Below are positions 55,927 to 64,000 of a stretch of 64,000 bases of DNA, piece after piece (positions within the stretch are counted from its first letter, which is position 1; every line of letters begins with the position of its first letter). Both the position numbers and the translations under genes were made by a program. The notes below the pieces were generated by a model. It had not been told where the DNA came from, made no database searches, and saw only the letters and a list, made by a program, of their open reading frames with translations. Source of the DNA: Flammeovirga kamogawensis (GTDB lineage: Bacteria; Bacteroidota; Bacteroidia; Cytophagales; Flammeovirgaceae); NCBI RefSeq assembly GCF_018736065.1, contig NZ_CP076128.1:930001-994000 (forward strand). The letters run 5' to 3'.

Positions 55927-57346
55927 AAAATATTTTTTTCTATATTTTATTTTTATTGTAATTAAAATTACAATCACTCTTTACTTATTTAACCTCTCAC
56001 AATGTAATTATAAATCTTCTGACCTACTGTCTGGTATATTGTATTCAGAAGGAGGAGATACTTTCAGTTACTTAGATCCATTTGAAAATTTGATAAGTGA
56101 AAATTCGTATCATTTCTATAATGGAAAAAATAATGTCTATGCAGGTAGAATGCCACAATATGGTTTCATATATTATATATTTAGACATTTTTTTAATAAA
56201 GAAACAAGTTCCAACTTACAAGTTTTATTACAGTTTATTCTTGAAGTCATTTCAAGTGTCATATTACTTCACTTAGTTAGAAAGTATTTCAAAAATAACA
56301 TTACCTTCTTACTTAGTTATGTTATTCTATTAACCTCGACTTATTGGTCATCTTATACTTTAACTCTTTCCCCTGAAAGTATAGGTATTTCAATAATGAT
56401 CTTCGCATTATACTTATATTACTCATGGAAATCAAACCAAAATAATAGATATCTTTTTCTTGTGGGTTTATGTTTAACATACATAACAGGACTTAAACCA
56501 TATATGGGAATCCTTTTTGTATTTATTGGGCTTGACATCATATTTTTCTCCATTACAAATAACATTTCATTACAAAAATTTATTAAATTTTGTTTTTTAT
56601 TCTCTATCACGTATATAGTTTTCACTCTAACTTGGTCATATAGAAATTATTATACAACTTCAAAACCTTACATACTTACGGAACCCTACAGTGGGTATCA
56701 AACCTATAAAAAACCTATTTCTCAATCATTTAGAAACTTTATTGGAAATTTAGGAGAAATTGAAGAAGCATGGAATAAAAAAGCTTTAAGTAGCTTCTTT
56801 TATAAAAAGAAAGAAAGTATCTATACAATTGATGATATACCTTTAAGTAATTTATGTAATAAAGATTCCATTTTAGTAATAAGAGAGATTGTTAGTAATA
56901 TGTATAAATATGAGGATAAACAAGACACATTGATGGCAAACAGAATTGATGTATTAGCTCAATCTTATATTGAAGACAAGCCTCATTCTAAAATTACATC
57001 TCGTCTAAAGTTAATTCCTAAGTTTTTATTACATTCTGGTTCTTTTTATTTACCTATTTCAAAATCATTCAATTGCTATAAGTCCTATCAAATGCCTATA
57101 AAGTATTACGAGTCACTACTTTATTATTTCGTGTTAATTTTTGGCTTTATAGGTCTTTTTCTTTTTACAATACACACAAAAGATTTTATTCTTATTTCTA
57201 TTCCTCTTTTCTTAATTCTATTGTTTTGTGTTGTTCTAAGACATATAGAATGGCGATATTTTTTGTATTCATTTATTAGTTTATTTTGGGGTACTACTTA
57301 CTTTATCAATATTTGTATTAAAAAAATCAACAAAATTAAATTATAA
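55916..57346 (+). CDS. Polytopic membrane glycosyltransferase-like protein
   Basis: This 476-residue protein has about ten transmembrane helices. The early loop after helix 1 carries Asp residues (LYSEGGDTFSYLDPFENL) as in GT-C folds such as ArnT/PMT (GT39-like). A long soluble segment with repeated basic and aromatic residues (about 255-370) precedes three C-terminal helices. This fits lipid-linked-sugar-dependent transferases of surface polysaccharides, but no exact family is assigned. It overlaps wecE-like by 11 nt. Confidence 0.75.
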   Translation: MKNKKYFFLYFIFIVIKITITLYLFNLSQCNYKSSDLLSGILYSEGGDTFSYLDPFENLISENSYHFYNGKNNVYAGRMPQYGFIYYIFRHFFNKETSSNLQVLLQFILEVISSVILLHLVRKYFKNNITFLLSYVILLTSTYWSSYTLTLSPESIGISIMIFALYLYYSWKSNQNNRYLFLVGLCLTYITGLKPYMGILFVFIGLDIIFFSITNNISLQKFIKFCFLFSITYIVFTLTWSYRNYYTTSKPYILTEPYSGYQTYKKPISQSFRNFIGNLGEIEEAWNKKALSSFFYKKKESIYTIDDIPLSNLCNKDSILVIREIVSNMYKYEDKQDTLMANRIDVLAQSYIEDKPHSKITSRLKLIPKFLLHSGSFYLPISKSFNCYKSYQMPIKYYESLLYYFVLIFGFIGLFLFTIHTKDFILISIPLFLILLFCVVLRHIEWRYFLYSFISLFWGTTYFINICIKKINKIKL

Positions 57347-57394
57347 ACACTTTAATAAAGTAGCAATTAATATTAATTGTTTCCACAATTGAAT

Positions 57395-58777
57395 ATGAAT
57401 CCTATATATAACCTTTTTATCACTCCAATTTACTTATTACTTATCTATTTTGTAATAGCACCTTATTTTGCTGAAAAATGGACAAATAAATACACTCGCA
57501 AATATTTCTGGAGGGGTTTACAAGTAAAATTATTTGGTGCAATTGTATTTTGTGGAATTTATCAGTTTTATTACGGAGGAGGTGACACCACTGTTTATTT
57601 TAAGCAAGGAAGTGTTATAGTAGATGCTTTTTTAAAATCTCCCAAAATTGGATTTGAAGTTTTCACATATAATAATCAATATTTTAGTGGAGAGTCTATC
57701 CAATATTTAAGCAAAATTTCATACAAAAGTGGCTCTAGCACATGGACTGTTACAAAAATAACTGGTTTAATTAATTTATTAACTTTTAAAAGTTTTTATT
57801 CAACTGCTTTATTTTTTAGTCTTTGGTCATTTTTAGGATCTTGGAAATTAGTTCAATTATTTACATCTCAGTATAAAAGACATTACAAATATGTTTGCTG
57901 TGCTATACTCTTTATTCCATCATGTATATTTTGGAGTAGTGGAATAATAAAAGAAGCAATTACTACTGGAGGAATTGGTTTCTTTACTTATTATTTTGCT
58001 AAAATTATCTTTCATAAAGAGTTTACACCAAAGAATATCAGTATTTTATTTATCTGCTTTTATTTGATAAAATTAGTAAAAGGTGCTACAATATTTATGT
58101 TATTTCCCTGCTTAGGTTTTTGGGCCTTCTTATTTTATTATAGCCGACTTAATACTTTATTAAGATATAGTAGTACAACAATAATTGTTCTATCAATTCC
58201 ATTAATTCTCTTTTTTTTAGTTCCAAAAATGGATGAATATGTAGAGAACAATGAAGAGTTTATCGCTGCTCAAAGTACTATTTCTGGTTTTCAAAGTGAC
58301 CATGGAGGGAAATGGAGAGAAGCTAGAGGTGGGCATGGTGGAGGAAAAGCATCTACTTATCATTTATCTTCTGCGGGTGATCTATCATTATTAGGAATGA
58401 TGAAATCTTTTCCTGAAGCTATACATTTTACTCTCTTTCGTCCTTTTCCTTGGGAGACTACCAAAGTAGTACAACTTATGGGTGCAGGTGAAAGCTTTGC
58501 ATTTCTTCTTATTACATTATACATTTTTCTTAAAGTAGGTATATGGAAGACATTAAAACAAACAGTAAAAGACCCTAATTTAGGTTTCCTTCTTAGCTAT
58601 GCTTTACTTTTTGGTTTTATTGCAGGCTATATCTCTTTTAATTACGGTGTATTAGGGCGCTTTAAAACACCAATGATGCCTTTTTATACCTTATTTCTTG
58701 TAATTCATTATCAATACTCAATCAAAAAAACATCAAGAAAGAGAATCAATAATTTCAAGGTAAGTCGACGACGTTGA
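57395..58777 (+). CDS. Polytopic membrane protein, probable polysaccharide polymerase or transferase
   Basis: From ATG at 57395 (a TTG at 57377 is an alternative) this gene encodes about 460 residues with ten or more transmembrane helices. There is a soluble loop about 285-330 rich in Gly and Arg (GGKWREARGGHGGGK) before helices resume. It carries FYYGGGDTTVYFKQG early, an Asp-containing loop again reminiscent of GT-C. It could be the Wzy-like polymerase of the locus. Its 3-prime end overlaps the converging gene by 45 nt. Confidence 0.72.
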   Translation: MNPIYNLFITPIYLLLIYFVIAPYFAEKWTNKYTRKYFWRGLQVKLFGAIVFCGIYQFYYGGGDTTVYFKQGSVIVDAFLKSPKIGFEVFTYNNQYFSGESIQYLSKISYKSGSSTWTVTKITGLINLLTFKSFYSTALFFSLWSFLGSWKLVQLFTSQYKRHYKYVCCAILFIPSCIFWSSGIIKEAITTGGIGFFTYYFAKIIFHKEFTPKNISILFICFYLIKLVKGATIFMLFPCLGFWAFLFYYSRLNTLLRYSSTTIIVLSIPLILFFLVPKMDEYVENNEEFIAAQSTISGFQSDHGGKWREARGGHGGGKASTYHLSSAGDLSLLGMMKSFPEAIHFTLFRPFPWETTKVVQLMGAGESFAFLLITLYIFLKVGIWKTLKQTVKDPNLGFLLSYALLFGFIAGYISFNYGVLGRFKTPMMPFYTLFLVIHYQYSIKKTSRKRINNFKVSRRR

Positions 58778-59806
58778 TTGAATGGAGTAATTCTCCACTA
58801 CATTTATTCGGGCCTTAGTTCCTATTTTTCTTCGTAAATCGGCATCAACAATTAATTTTTCTAAAAAAGTATACCATTCTTCTTGCGAGTTAACTAAGAA
58901 GCCTGAAATTCCATTCTCAATAACTCTATAATTTGCTCCAATTGCTGTAGCTACTGTTGGTAGACCTAATGCCATATATTGTAGTGCTTTTAAACCACTT
59001 TTTCCTAAAACCCATTCTTCATTAGGTAAAGGATAAACACCTATATCTATTTTCTGTAACTCTTCTACTTCTGTTAATTCATCCCAATCTTGTGCTTCAA
59101 TAGTCAAACCTGGAATTTGAAAACTTGCATCACCTATAACTTTTATTTTAATGTTGTACTTTTTACTGAGAGATTTCAAAACATCTTCTAAAAGATATAA
59201 ATATTTTGAGGTAGAATGTGACCCACTCCAACCAATAACAATAGTTTTTGTATTGGAATATTCATTTTTAATTGTATAATTTTCAGTATTAATAGTTGAA
59301 GATATATCTGTAGTTTTTCTATTATATTTCCGTACAAACTCATCCAATTTTGGAGTACATGTTATAACATGATCTGAATTCTTCATCAAGTACAACATTT
59401 TTTTTGTCCCTTTTAATTCTTGAAAAAGGCGATTTGCTGAACTGGAATGACCAAGAAAAACCATATCATCTATATCATATATCACTTTTGATGATAATTT
59501 TCTTACTAAATACTCAAATATTGGAAATCCAAAAGGGGTTACCCATAAATGGATATAAATAATGTCATATTCTTTCAATCGAAAAAGGTCAAATATTCTT
59601 CGAATATAACCTTTCAGTGTAAACAATATTTTTTTAGCAAATGAGCCTTTTTTATATATAATTTTCCAGAAATCTTCATCAATAAATGAACTGGTTTCTA
59701 TTTTATAACCAGACTTTTCAATAGATGTATAATATTGTTCATATTTCAATCTTTGACTAGGTGCACACCCAATAGGATAAGGTGATAGAAATAATATTTT
59801 TTTCAT
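58733..59806 (-). CDS. Family 4 glycosyltransferase
   Basis: This 357-residue GT-B enzyme has N-terminal FLSPYPIGCAPSQRLKYEQYY, a central IGWSGSHSTSKYLYLLEDVL and the C-terminal donor site GVYPLPNEEWVLGKSGLKALQYMALGLP (E in GKSG; family GT4). It would add a sugar in the cytoplasm during repeat-unit assembly. Its stop lies inside the converging membrane-protein gene. It overlaps the upstream GT by 4 nt. Donor and acceptor cannot be told. Confidence 0.87.
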   Translation of the reverse strand: MKKILFLSPYPIGCAPSQRLKYEQYYTSIEKSGYKIETSSFIDEDFWKIIYKKGSFAKKILFTLKGYIRRIFDLFRLKEYDIIYIHLWVTPFGFPIFEYLVRKLSSKVIYDIDDMVFLGHSSSANRLFQELKGTKKMLYLMKNSDHVITCTPKLDEFVRKYNRKTTDISSTINTENYTIKNEYSNTKTIVIGWSGSHSTSKYLYLLEDVLKSLSKKYNIKIKVIGDASFQIPGLTIEAQDWDELTEVEELQKIDIGVYPLPNEEWVLGKSGLKALQYMALGLPTVATAIGANYRVIENGISGFLVNSQEEWYTFLEKLIVDADLRRKIGTKARINVVENYSIQSTSSTYLEIIDSLS

Positions 59807-60981
59807 AAATTATTATATATCGCTAAATATTTTTTGATTCCATTTTCTAAATTAAAATATTCAATAGCACCTTCACGTATTTTTTCTTTATCAAAAATGC
59901 TATTGCTAGATAATATTTCATCAATTACTTCATCAAAAGAAGAAATATCAAAGTTATCAATTAGAAAACCCGAATTATATTTATTTATTACAAAATCAGT
60001 ATCTCCAACGTTACTATTACAAATTACTGGTATACCCATCGACATAAGTTCCCCCTGTTTTGTTGGCGATGATGATTTTTTAGAAAATGCCGGTTTAATA
60101 AAAAATATTGAATAATCCCAAGTACTGGTTTTTTGTACAATATCCTCTCGTTCCGATTCTTCAATAAGGATATTTGATAGTGGAATATTTTTATCTTTAC
60201 ATTTCGATAAAATTAAATTAGGATCATCTTTCGTTAAAAAATGAAAAATAGAATTAGGTTGTTTTCTCAATAAACGTAAATAAAAATCCAACATTTCATC
60301 TAATAAATACCAAGTTCCTATGGAACCTAGATATCCTAATACAAATGTTTTATGTGTAGTATTTTTAATTGTAAAAAGAGTAGTATCAGCACAACAAGGT
60401 ATTACCACCGTTTTAGAGAAGTCTTTAGATTTATTCCATTCATTAATAACTTGTAAGCCATTATTAGTCAATGAAATATTAATATCAGAATATCGCAAAA
60501 ATTCCTTTTCTTTCTTTTTAAAATAAGCATACACTAGTCTAAAAATAGGATTTGACAACTTCCAAATATTTCCATCTACTCTCTCATCGGCCCAAAATCC
60601 TCTCATATCAAAAAGAAACTTAACACCTAATTTTTTTTTCATTTCTAACCCAATTAGCGCAGAAATATAGCTACGGCAATGAACAAGTCTAAACTGCTTT
60701 TCTTGATGTAGCTTAAAGGCTAACTTTTTCAAACGTTGAACATCAATAACTGTAGAAACAATAGGTGGATTCTTCGTGTAATTTAAGGGATACCAATCTA
60801 TTCCTATCTTTTTAACAATTTTCTGAATATATGCCTTCTTATCTTTCCTCTCTTCTTTTTCAAAAGAAATTAAAGTAATACTGTAACCATTTTGAGATAA
60901 GCCCTTAAGATAAGGGAGCACTTGAGATTGACCTAAAGGGTCTGTCATCCCATCGTAGGAAATGTAAAGTGTATTTTTCAA
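59803..60981 (-). CDS. Family 4 glycosyltransferase
   Basis: This 392-residue GT-B protein begins ISYDGMTDPLGQSQVLPYL, with a central LFDMRGFWADERVDG and a C-terminal donor site at about residues 295-340 (KQGELMSMGIPVICNS). This subgroup is common in Bacteroidota capsule/exopolysaccharide loci. It overlaps the neighbours by 4 nt on each side, so the group is one operon. Confidence 0.88.
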   Translation of the reverse strand: MKNTLYISYDGMTDPLGQSQVLPYLKGLSQNGYSITLISFEKEERKDKKAYIQKIVKKIGIDWYPLNYTKNPPIVSTVIDVQRLKKLAFKLHQEKQFRLVHCRSYISALIGLEMKKKLGVKFLFDMRGFWADERVDGNIWKLSNPIFRLVYAYFKKKEKEFLRYSDINISLTNNGLQVINEWNKSKDFSKTVVIPCCADTTLFTIKNTTHKTFVLGYLGSIGTWYLLDEMLDFYLRLLRKQPNSIFHFLTKDDPNLILSKCKDKNIPLSNILIEESEREDIVQKTSTWDYSIFFIKPAFSKKSSSPTKQGELMSMGIPVICNSNVGDTDFVINKYNSGFLIDNFDISSFDEVIDEILSSNSIFDKEKIREGAIEYFNLENGIKKYLAIYNNL

Positions 60982-61862
60982 AAAATTAACTGTTTTAATA
61001 TACCTAATGTTCTTTTTTCTAAAACCTGATAAGGTCGAACTTTAATACTTTTCCATAAGTACTTTAATGAAGTAAATTTATCTTTTTTAGTTAAAGCGAT
61101 ATGTAATGCTATATATGAATAGGCTCCAGCTTCTATTGCCTTAATATATTGACCATAAACAGACCTGAACTTCTTATCCGATTTTATATATTTTAAAAAA
61201 AGTAATTTACGCTCTATTAATTTCTCTTTAGAAAAGTTTAAAACACTTCTATCATCATGAAATACTAAAGTTGAAGTAACAGTATTTGAATATAATATTT
61301 CTTGTCTTGCAGCAATTCTTAGCCATAATTCATAATCTTCAGAACCTGCTAGTTTCCGATCCTCAACAAACTGGTTGTCACTAAAAATGTCACTACTTAA
61401 AAAAACTCCATGACAACTCATGAAATTACCTTTTGTAAGTAACAATTTATTTATAGATTCATTTACTCTTAAATTTGGTATTTTGGAACCATCTTCTTTA
61501 GTAAATTCATACTGTTGAAAAAATATGTTTGGGTTATTCTTAATTATAAAATGATAAGCAACTTCTAGATGATTTGTGTATAATAAATCGTCTGAATCTA
61601 AAAAATAAATGTATTCTCCTTTGGCTATTTTAGCACCATAATTCCTTGCGGCTCCTCGTTCCGCGTTTCTTTTCTTATAGTATTGTAATCTATGATCTTG
61701 AATTGTATGAATAATTTCTTCAGTGTTATCTGTACTTCCATCATCAACAACAACTATTTCAAAATTAGTATAAGTCTGGTTTGTAACACTTTGTATCGTT
61801 TTTTTTATGAAATTTGCTCTGTTATAAGTTGGAATTATAATTGAGAATAAAATATTATTCAT
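60978..61862 (-). CDS. Family 2 glycosyltransferase
   Basis: This GT-A enzyme is about 294 residues long, with FSIIIPTYNRANFIKKTIQS at the N-terminus, VVVDDGSTDNTEE, and the metal-binding YFLDSDDLLYTNHLE. The start was taken as ATG 61862; an ATG 21 nt further upstream adds no conserved residues and increases overlap. It overlaps the upstream GT4 by 8 nt. Confidence 0.9.
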   Translation of the reverse strand: MNNILFSIIIPTYNRANFIKKTIQSVTNQTYTNFEIVVVDDGSTDNTEEIIHTIQDHRLQYYKKRNAERGAARNYGAKIAKGEYIYFLDSDDLLYTNHLEVAYHFIIKNNPNIFFQQYEFTKEDGSKIPNLRVNESINKLLLTKGNFMSCHGVFLSSDIFSDNQFVEDRKLAGSEDYELWLRIAARQEILYSNTVTSTLVFHDDRSVLNFSKEKLIERKLLFLKYIKSDKKFRSVYGQYIKAIEAGAYSYIALHIALTKKDKFTSLKYLWKSIKVRPYQVLEKRTLGILKQLIF

Positions 61863-62949
61863 ATAAGGAATTAAGTTTTTCAAAAAATAAATTTAGACTG
61901 AAATATGCTTTCACATCAATTATCCCATTTGTTATGATAGTTTTTTGTAATTTATTATTTCGTAAATAATTTTTCATTGCATTATAAATTGCATCTGAAT
62001 CACAAAAAGGGACTACTAAAGCATTTTGTTTATCTTTTATAAACTCAGGCGCTATACCTGATAAAGTAAAAATAGAAGGTATCCCTGCAGCTAATGCCTC
62101 TACATATGTTTGCCCAAAAGCTTCAATTTCTTTATTAATTGGAGTATGAATATAAAAATCAAAACATTTATAAAGAGCAAATAAATTATTTTCAAAAGCT
62201 ATTTCAACATATGAACCTTCATCTAATTTACTCTTTAATAAATTTTGAATTGTATTTTTATCTTGACCTGAAGTGTTTGCTAATACCAGTAAAAAATTAG
62301 GGTTTTCTTGTCTTAACTTTTTAAATGCTTCAATAATATATATATGTCCTTTTAATTTTAAATACCTTGCAATTACTCCTATCACTATTGAATCATGAGG
62401 TATATCATATTTCTTTTTTAATAAAGTAACGTCTTTTTCATTTACTTTAGTAAATGCATCTAAATCAAAGCCATGATGTATTAAGTTTATTTTTTCTTTT
62501 GAACACCCCTCTTCTAGTAATACCTCTTTTACATTTTGTGAAATTGCTACAACATCTGTTGCTAAATAGTTACATAATTTATCATATTTAACAGATTTTG
62601 GATAAAGGTCTTTATTAAAAGTTGAGCTATGCCTTGTATAAATTCTCTTTCTTATTCTTAATAACCAAGCGGAAACTAACCCTAAAAAATTAGCATCTCT
62701 TAGATGTGTATGAACTACTTTAGGTCTAATCCTAAATAATAAAATCAAAATTTTGAGAAATAATAAAGGGTAATCCTTTTTACTCATTAAAGTAAGACTA
62801 TAACATCGTACATTATTTCTTAATAAATAATTATCTAAATAACCTTTTCTTTTATTCAAAATGATAAATGAAATATCATTAGAAAATTTCTCAGCAATAA
62901 GTTCAAAAGCAATAGCCTTATCTATGTCTGAAATTATATATAAAATCAT
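61855..62949 (-). CDS. Family 4 glycosyltransferase
   Basis: This is a 364-residue GT-B enzyme. The acceptor domain includes KVVHTHLRDANFLGLVSAWL and RIYTRHSS; the donor domain includes IGVIARYLKLKGHIYIIEA and EAFGQTYVEALAAGIPSIFT. This is the WcaL/PglA-like GT4 group. It overlaps the sulfotransferase gene by 4 nt and the next GT by 8 nt. Confidence 0.9.
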   Translation of the reverse strand: MILYIISDIDKAIAFELIAEKFSNDISFIILNKRKGYLDNYLLRNNVRCYSLTLMSKKDYPLLFLKILILLFRIRPKVVHTHLRDANFLGLVSAWLLRIRKRIYTRHSSTFNKDLYPKSVKYDKLCNYLATDVVAISQNVKEVLLEEGCSKEKINLIHHGFDLDAFTKVNEKDVTLLKKKYDIPHDSIVIGVIARYLKLKGHIYIIEAFKKLRQENPNFLLVLANTSGQDKNTIQNLLKSKLDEGSYVEIAFENNLFALYKCFDFYIHTPINKEIEAFGQTYVEALAAGIPSIFTLSGIAPEFIKDKQNALVVPFCDSDAIYNAMKNYLRNNKLQKTIITNGIIDVKAYFSLNLFFEKLNSLYE

Positions 62950-63884
62950 ATCTTTTCTAAATGAACAGGATATACATCGTATAAATTATAATAATTAATT
63001 TTAAAATAATTTAAAATAATTTGATATTTTTTAATTTCTTCATCTAAAAAAAAGCCTTTCCAACTAGATAATTGTATTTTCTCACCTAAAATAATTTTAT
63101 TATCTTTTACTGTTCTACTATTCTTTCTAAAATCAAATGTATCAATTTTACTTTGATTGATGCATTTCCATTCAGCGTTAATAAAATTAAATGTTTTAAT
63201 CGGATTTAAAAATAACTCTTCATATGATATAAGTAACCAATTACCTGATTTACTCAAATTTTTATTATGAATACACCAAACTAGGAACAGAAAAATTTTT
63301 TGATCGTGAATAAAATCAATTATACTTTGTTCAATTTTATATTCGGAACATAGTATTTTAAGAGAATATTGTAAATCGATATCATCCCAAGATCCATGTT
63401 CAATTTGTGATTTCACAACTGCGAGTGGGTGTCTTACAAAATAAATTGGCTTATATTTAAAGTCAATACTATTGACTAACCAAGGAAGAAGATTGTTCCC
63501 TCGACAAAATTTTATAATTGTATGGGTGTATTTTTTTATTTCAAACGTTGATGTATATGGCAATAGTATAGGATTTTTATACTTTAATGAAAACAAATTC
63601 TTCAATTGATATAGCTCTGTTTCATAATTTTCGTATTTATTTATTGAAGGTCTTATTGAAGTCAATTTATCACTTATATTTTTAAACCTTTTCTTTCTTA
63701 GAGGTTCCCAAATTAAACAGTGTTCATCTAGCAAAAAATAAAGTGTTTCAGCAAGCCAAGTACTTCCTCCTCTTGGATCTGAAAATATAAGTTTAGATTT
63801 TTTATAATCAATTTTATTATTAATATATAAAGAATAATAAATAGAAAAAACTTTTTGTTTAAGCCTTAATAATAAATTTCTCAT
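62946..63884 (-). CDS. Sulfotransferase-family protein
   Basis: This 312-residue protein has the 5-prime-phosphosulfate-binding loop SDPRGGSTWLAETLYFLL (residues about 35-52) and a 3-prime-phosphate segment IYFVRHPLAVVKSQIEHGSW (about 148-167). Both are required for PAPS-dependent sulfotransferases. It would sulfate a sugar of the surface polysaccharide, typical of marine bacteria. It is the first gene of the minus-strand group; upstream (63885-64000) is AT-rich and holds no gene I can support. Confidence 0.85.
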   Translation of the reverse strand: MRNLLLRLKQKVFSIYYSLYINNKIDYKKSKLIFSDPRGGSTWLAETLYFLLDEHCLIWEPLRKKRFKNISDKLTSIRPSINKYENYETELYQLKNLFSLKYKNPILLPYTSTFEIKKYTHTIIKFCRGNNLLPWLVNSIDFKYKPIYFVRHPLAVVKSQIEHGSWDDIDLQYSLKILCSEYKIEQSIIDFIHDQKIFLFLVWCIHNKNLSKSGNWLLISYEELFLNPIKTFNFINAEWKCINQSKIDTFDFRKNSRTVKDNKIILGEKIQLSSWKGFFLDEEIKKYQIILNYFKINYYNLYDVYPVHLEKI

Positions 63885-64000
63885 TTGTTTAATTTTATTA
63901 ATAATTGATTTTGATCTAAAAATATGTTTTTATTTTTTTTATGTTGAAATCATTTTACACTGAAAATACAGGGTTTTTAAAAAGCCTTTTCTAGTACCAG

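Overview
The window is AT-rich DNA from a member of the Bacteroidota, most likely a marine Cytophagales close to Flammeovirga. The genus is an inference from gene content; no marker gene such as 16S rRNA is present. Pointers to the phylum are a C-terminal type IX secretion (T9SS) sorting domain, many SusC-free outer-membrane barrels and lipoproteins, Bacteroidota-type MenC and fused alpha/beta 2-oxoacid dehydrogenase E1, almost no Shine-Dalgarno sequences, and several promoters of the TTTG / TAnnTTTG type.

Positions 1-31000 are mostly housekeeping. They hold a partial floA, a POT peptide transporter, menC with two lipoproteins, a nucleoside-salvage operon (pdp, deoC, deoB, deoD), a pdxA / small secreted protein / fur cluster, a 1162-residue T9SS cargo protein with BNR-like repeats, rsmA(ksgA), dprA, glycerate kinase, and two tandem M1 metallopeptidases. 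Positions 31178-34315 form an iron-uptake operon in which a DtxR-type regulator is fused to FeoA and FeoB is split into separate GTPase and membrane proteins. nadE, a HIRAN-domain protein, a YceI lipoprotein, two DUF4184 proteins, miaA, a SpoIIE-type phosphatase, MltF-like transglycosylase and a fused E1 follow.

Positions 47360-53000 are the accessory part. A RelE/HigB-like toxin and HigA-like antitoxin lie between copies of a dispersed structured repeat (fragments at 28709 and 47361, a 312-bp tandem pair at 48071-48694, and a diverged copy at about 52291-52550). All copies share hairpins, some with compensating changes. The xseA-xseB operon sits between the repeats.

Positions 53130-63884 are a surface-polysaccharide locus of two converging gene groups. 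The plus-strand group has a GT2, WecD-like acetyltransferase, WecE-like aminotransferase and two polytopic membrane proteins. The minus-strand group has a sulfotransferase and four glycosyltransferases. WecE plus WecD suggests a 4-acetamido-4,6-dideoxy sugar, and the sulfotransferase suggests sulfation.

The best candidates for something undescribed are the structured repeat family with its toxin-antitoxin neighbour and the rearranged Feo system. No tRNA, rRNA, CRISPR array, insertion sequence transposase or prophage was seen.
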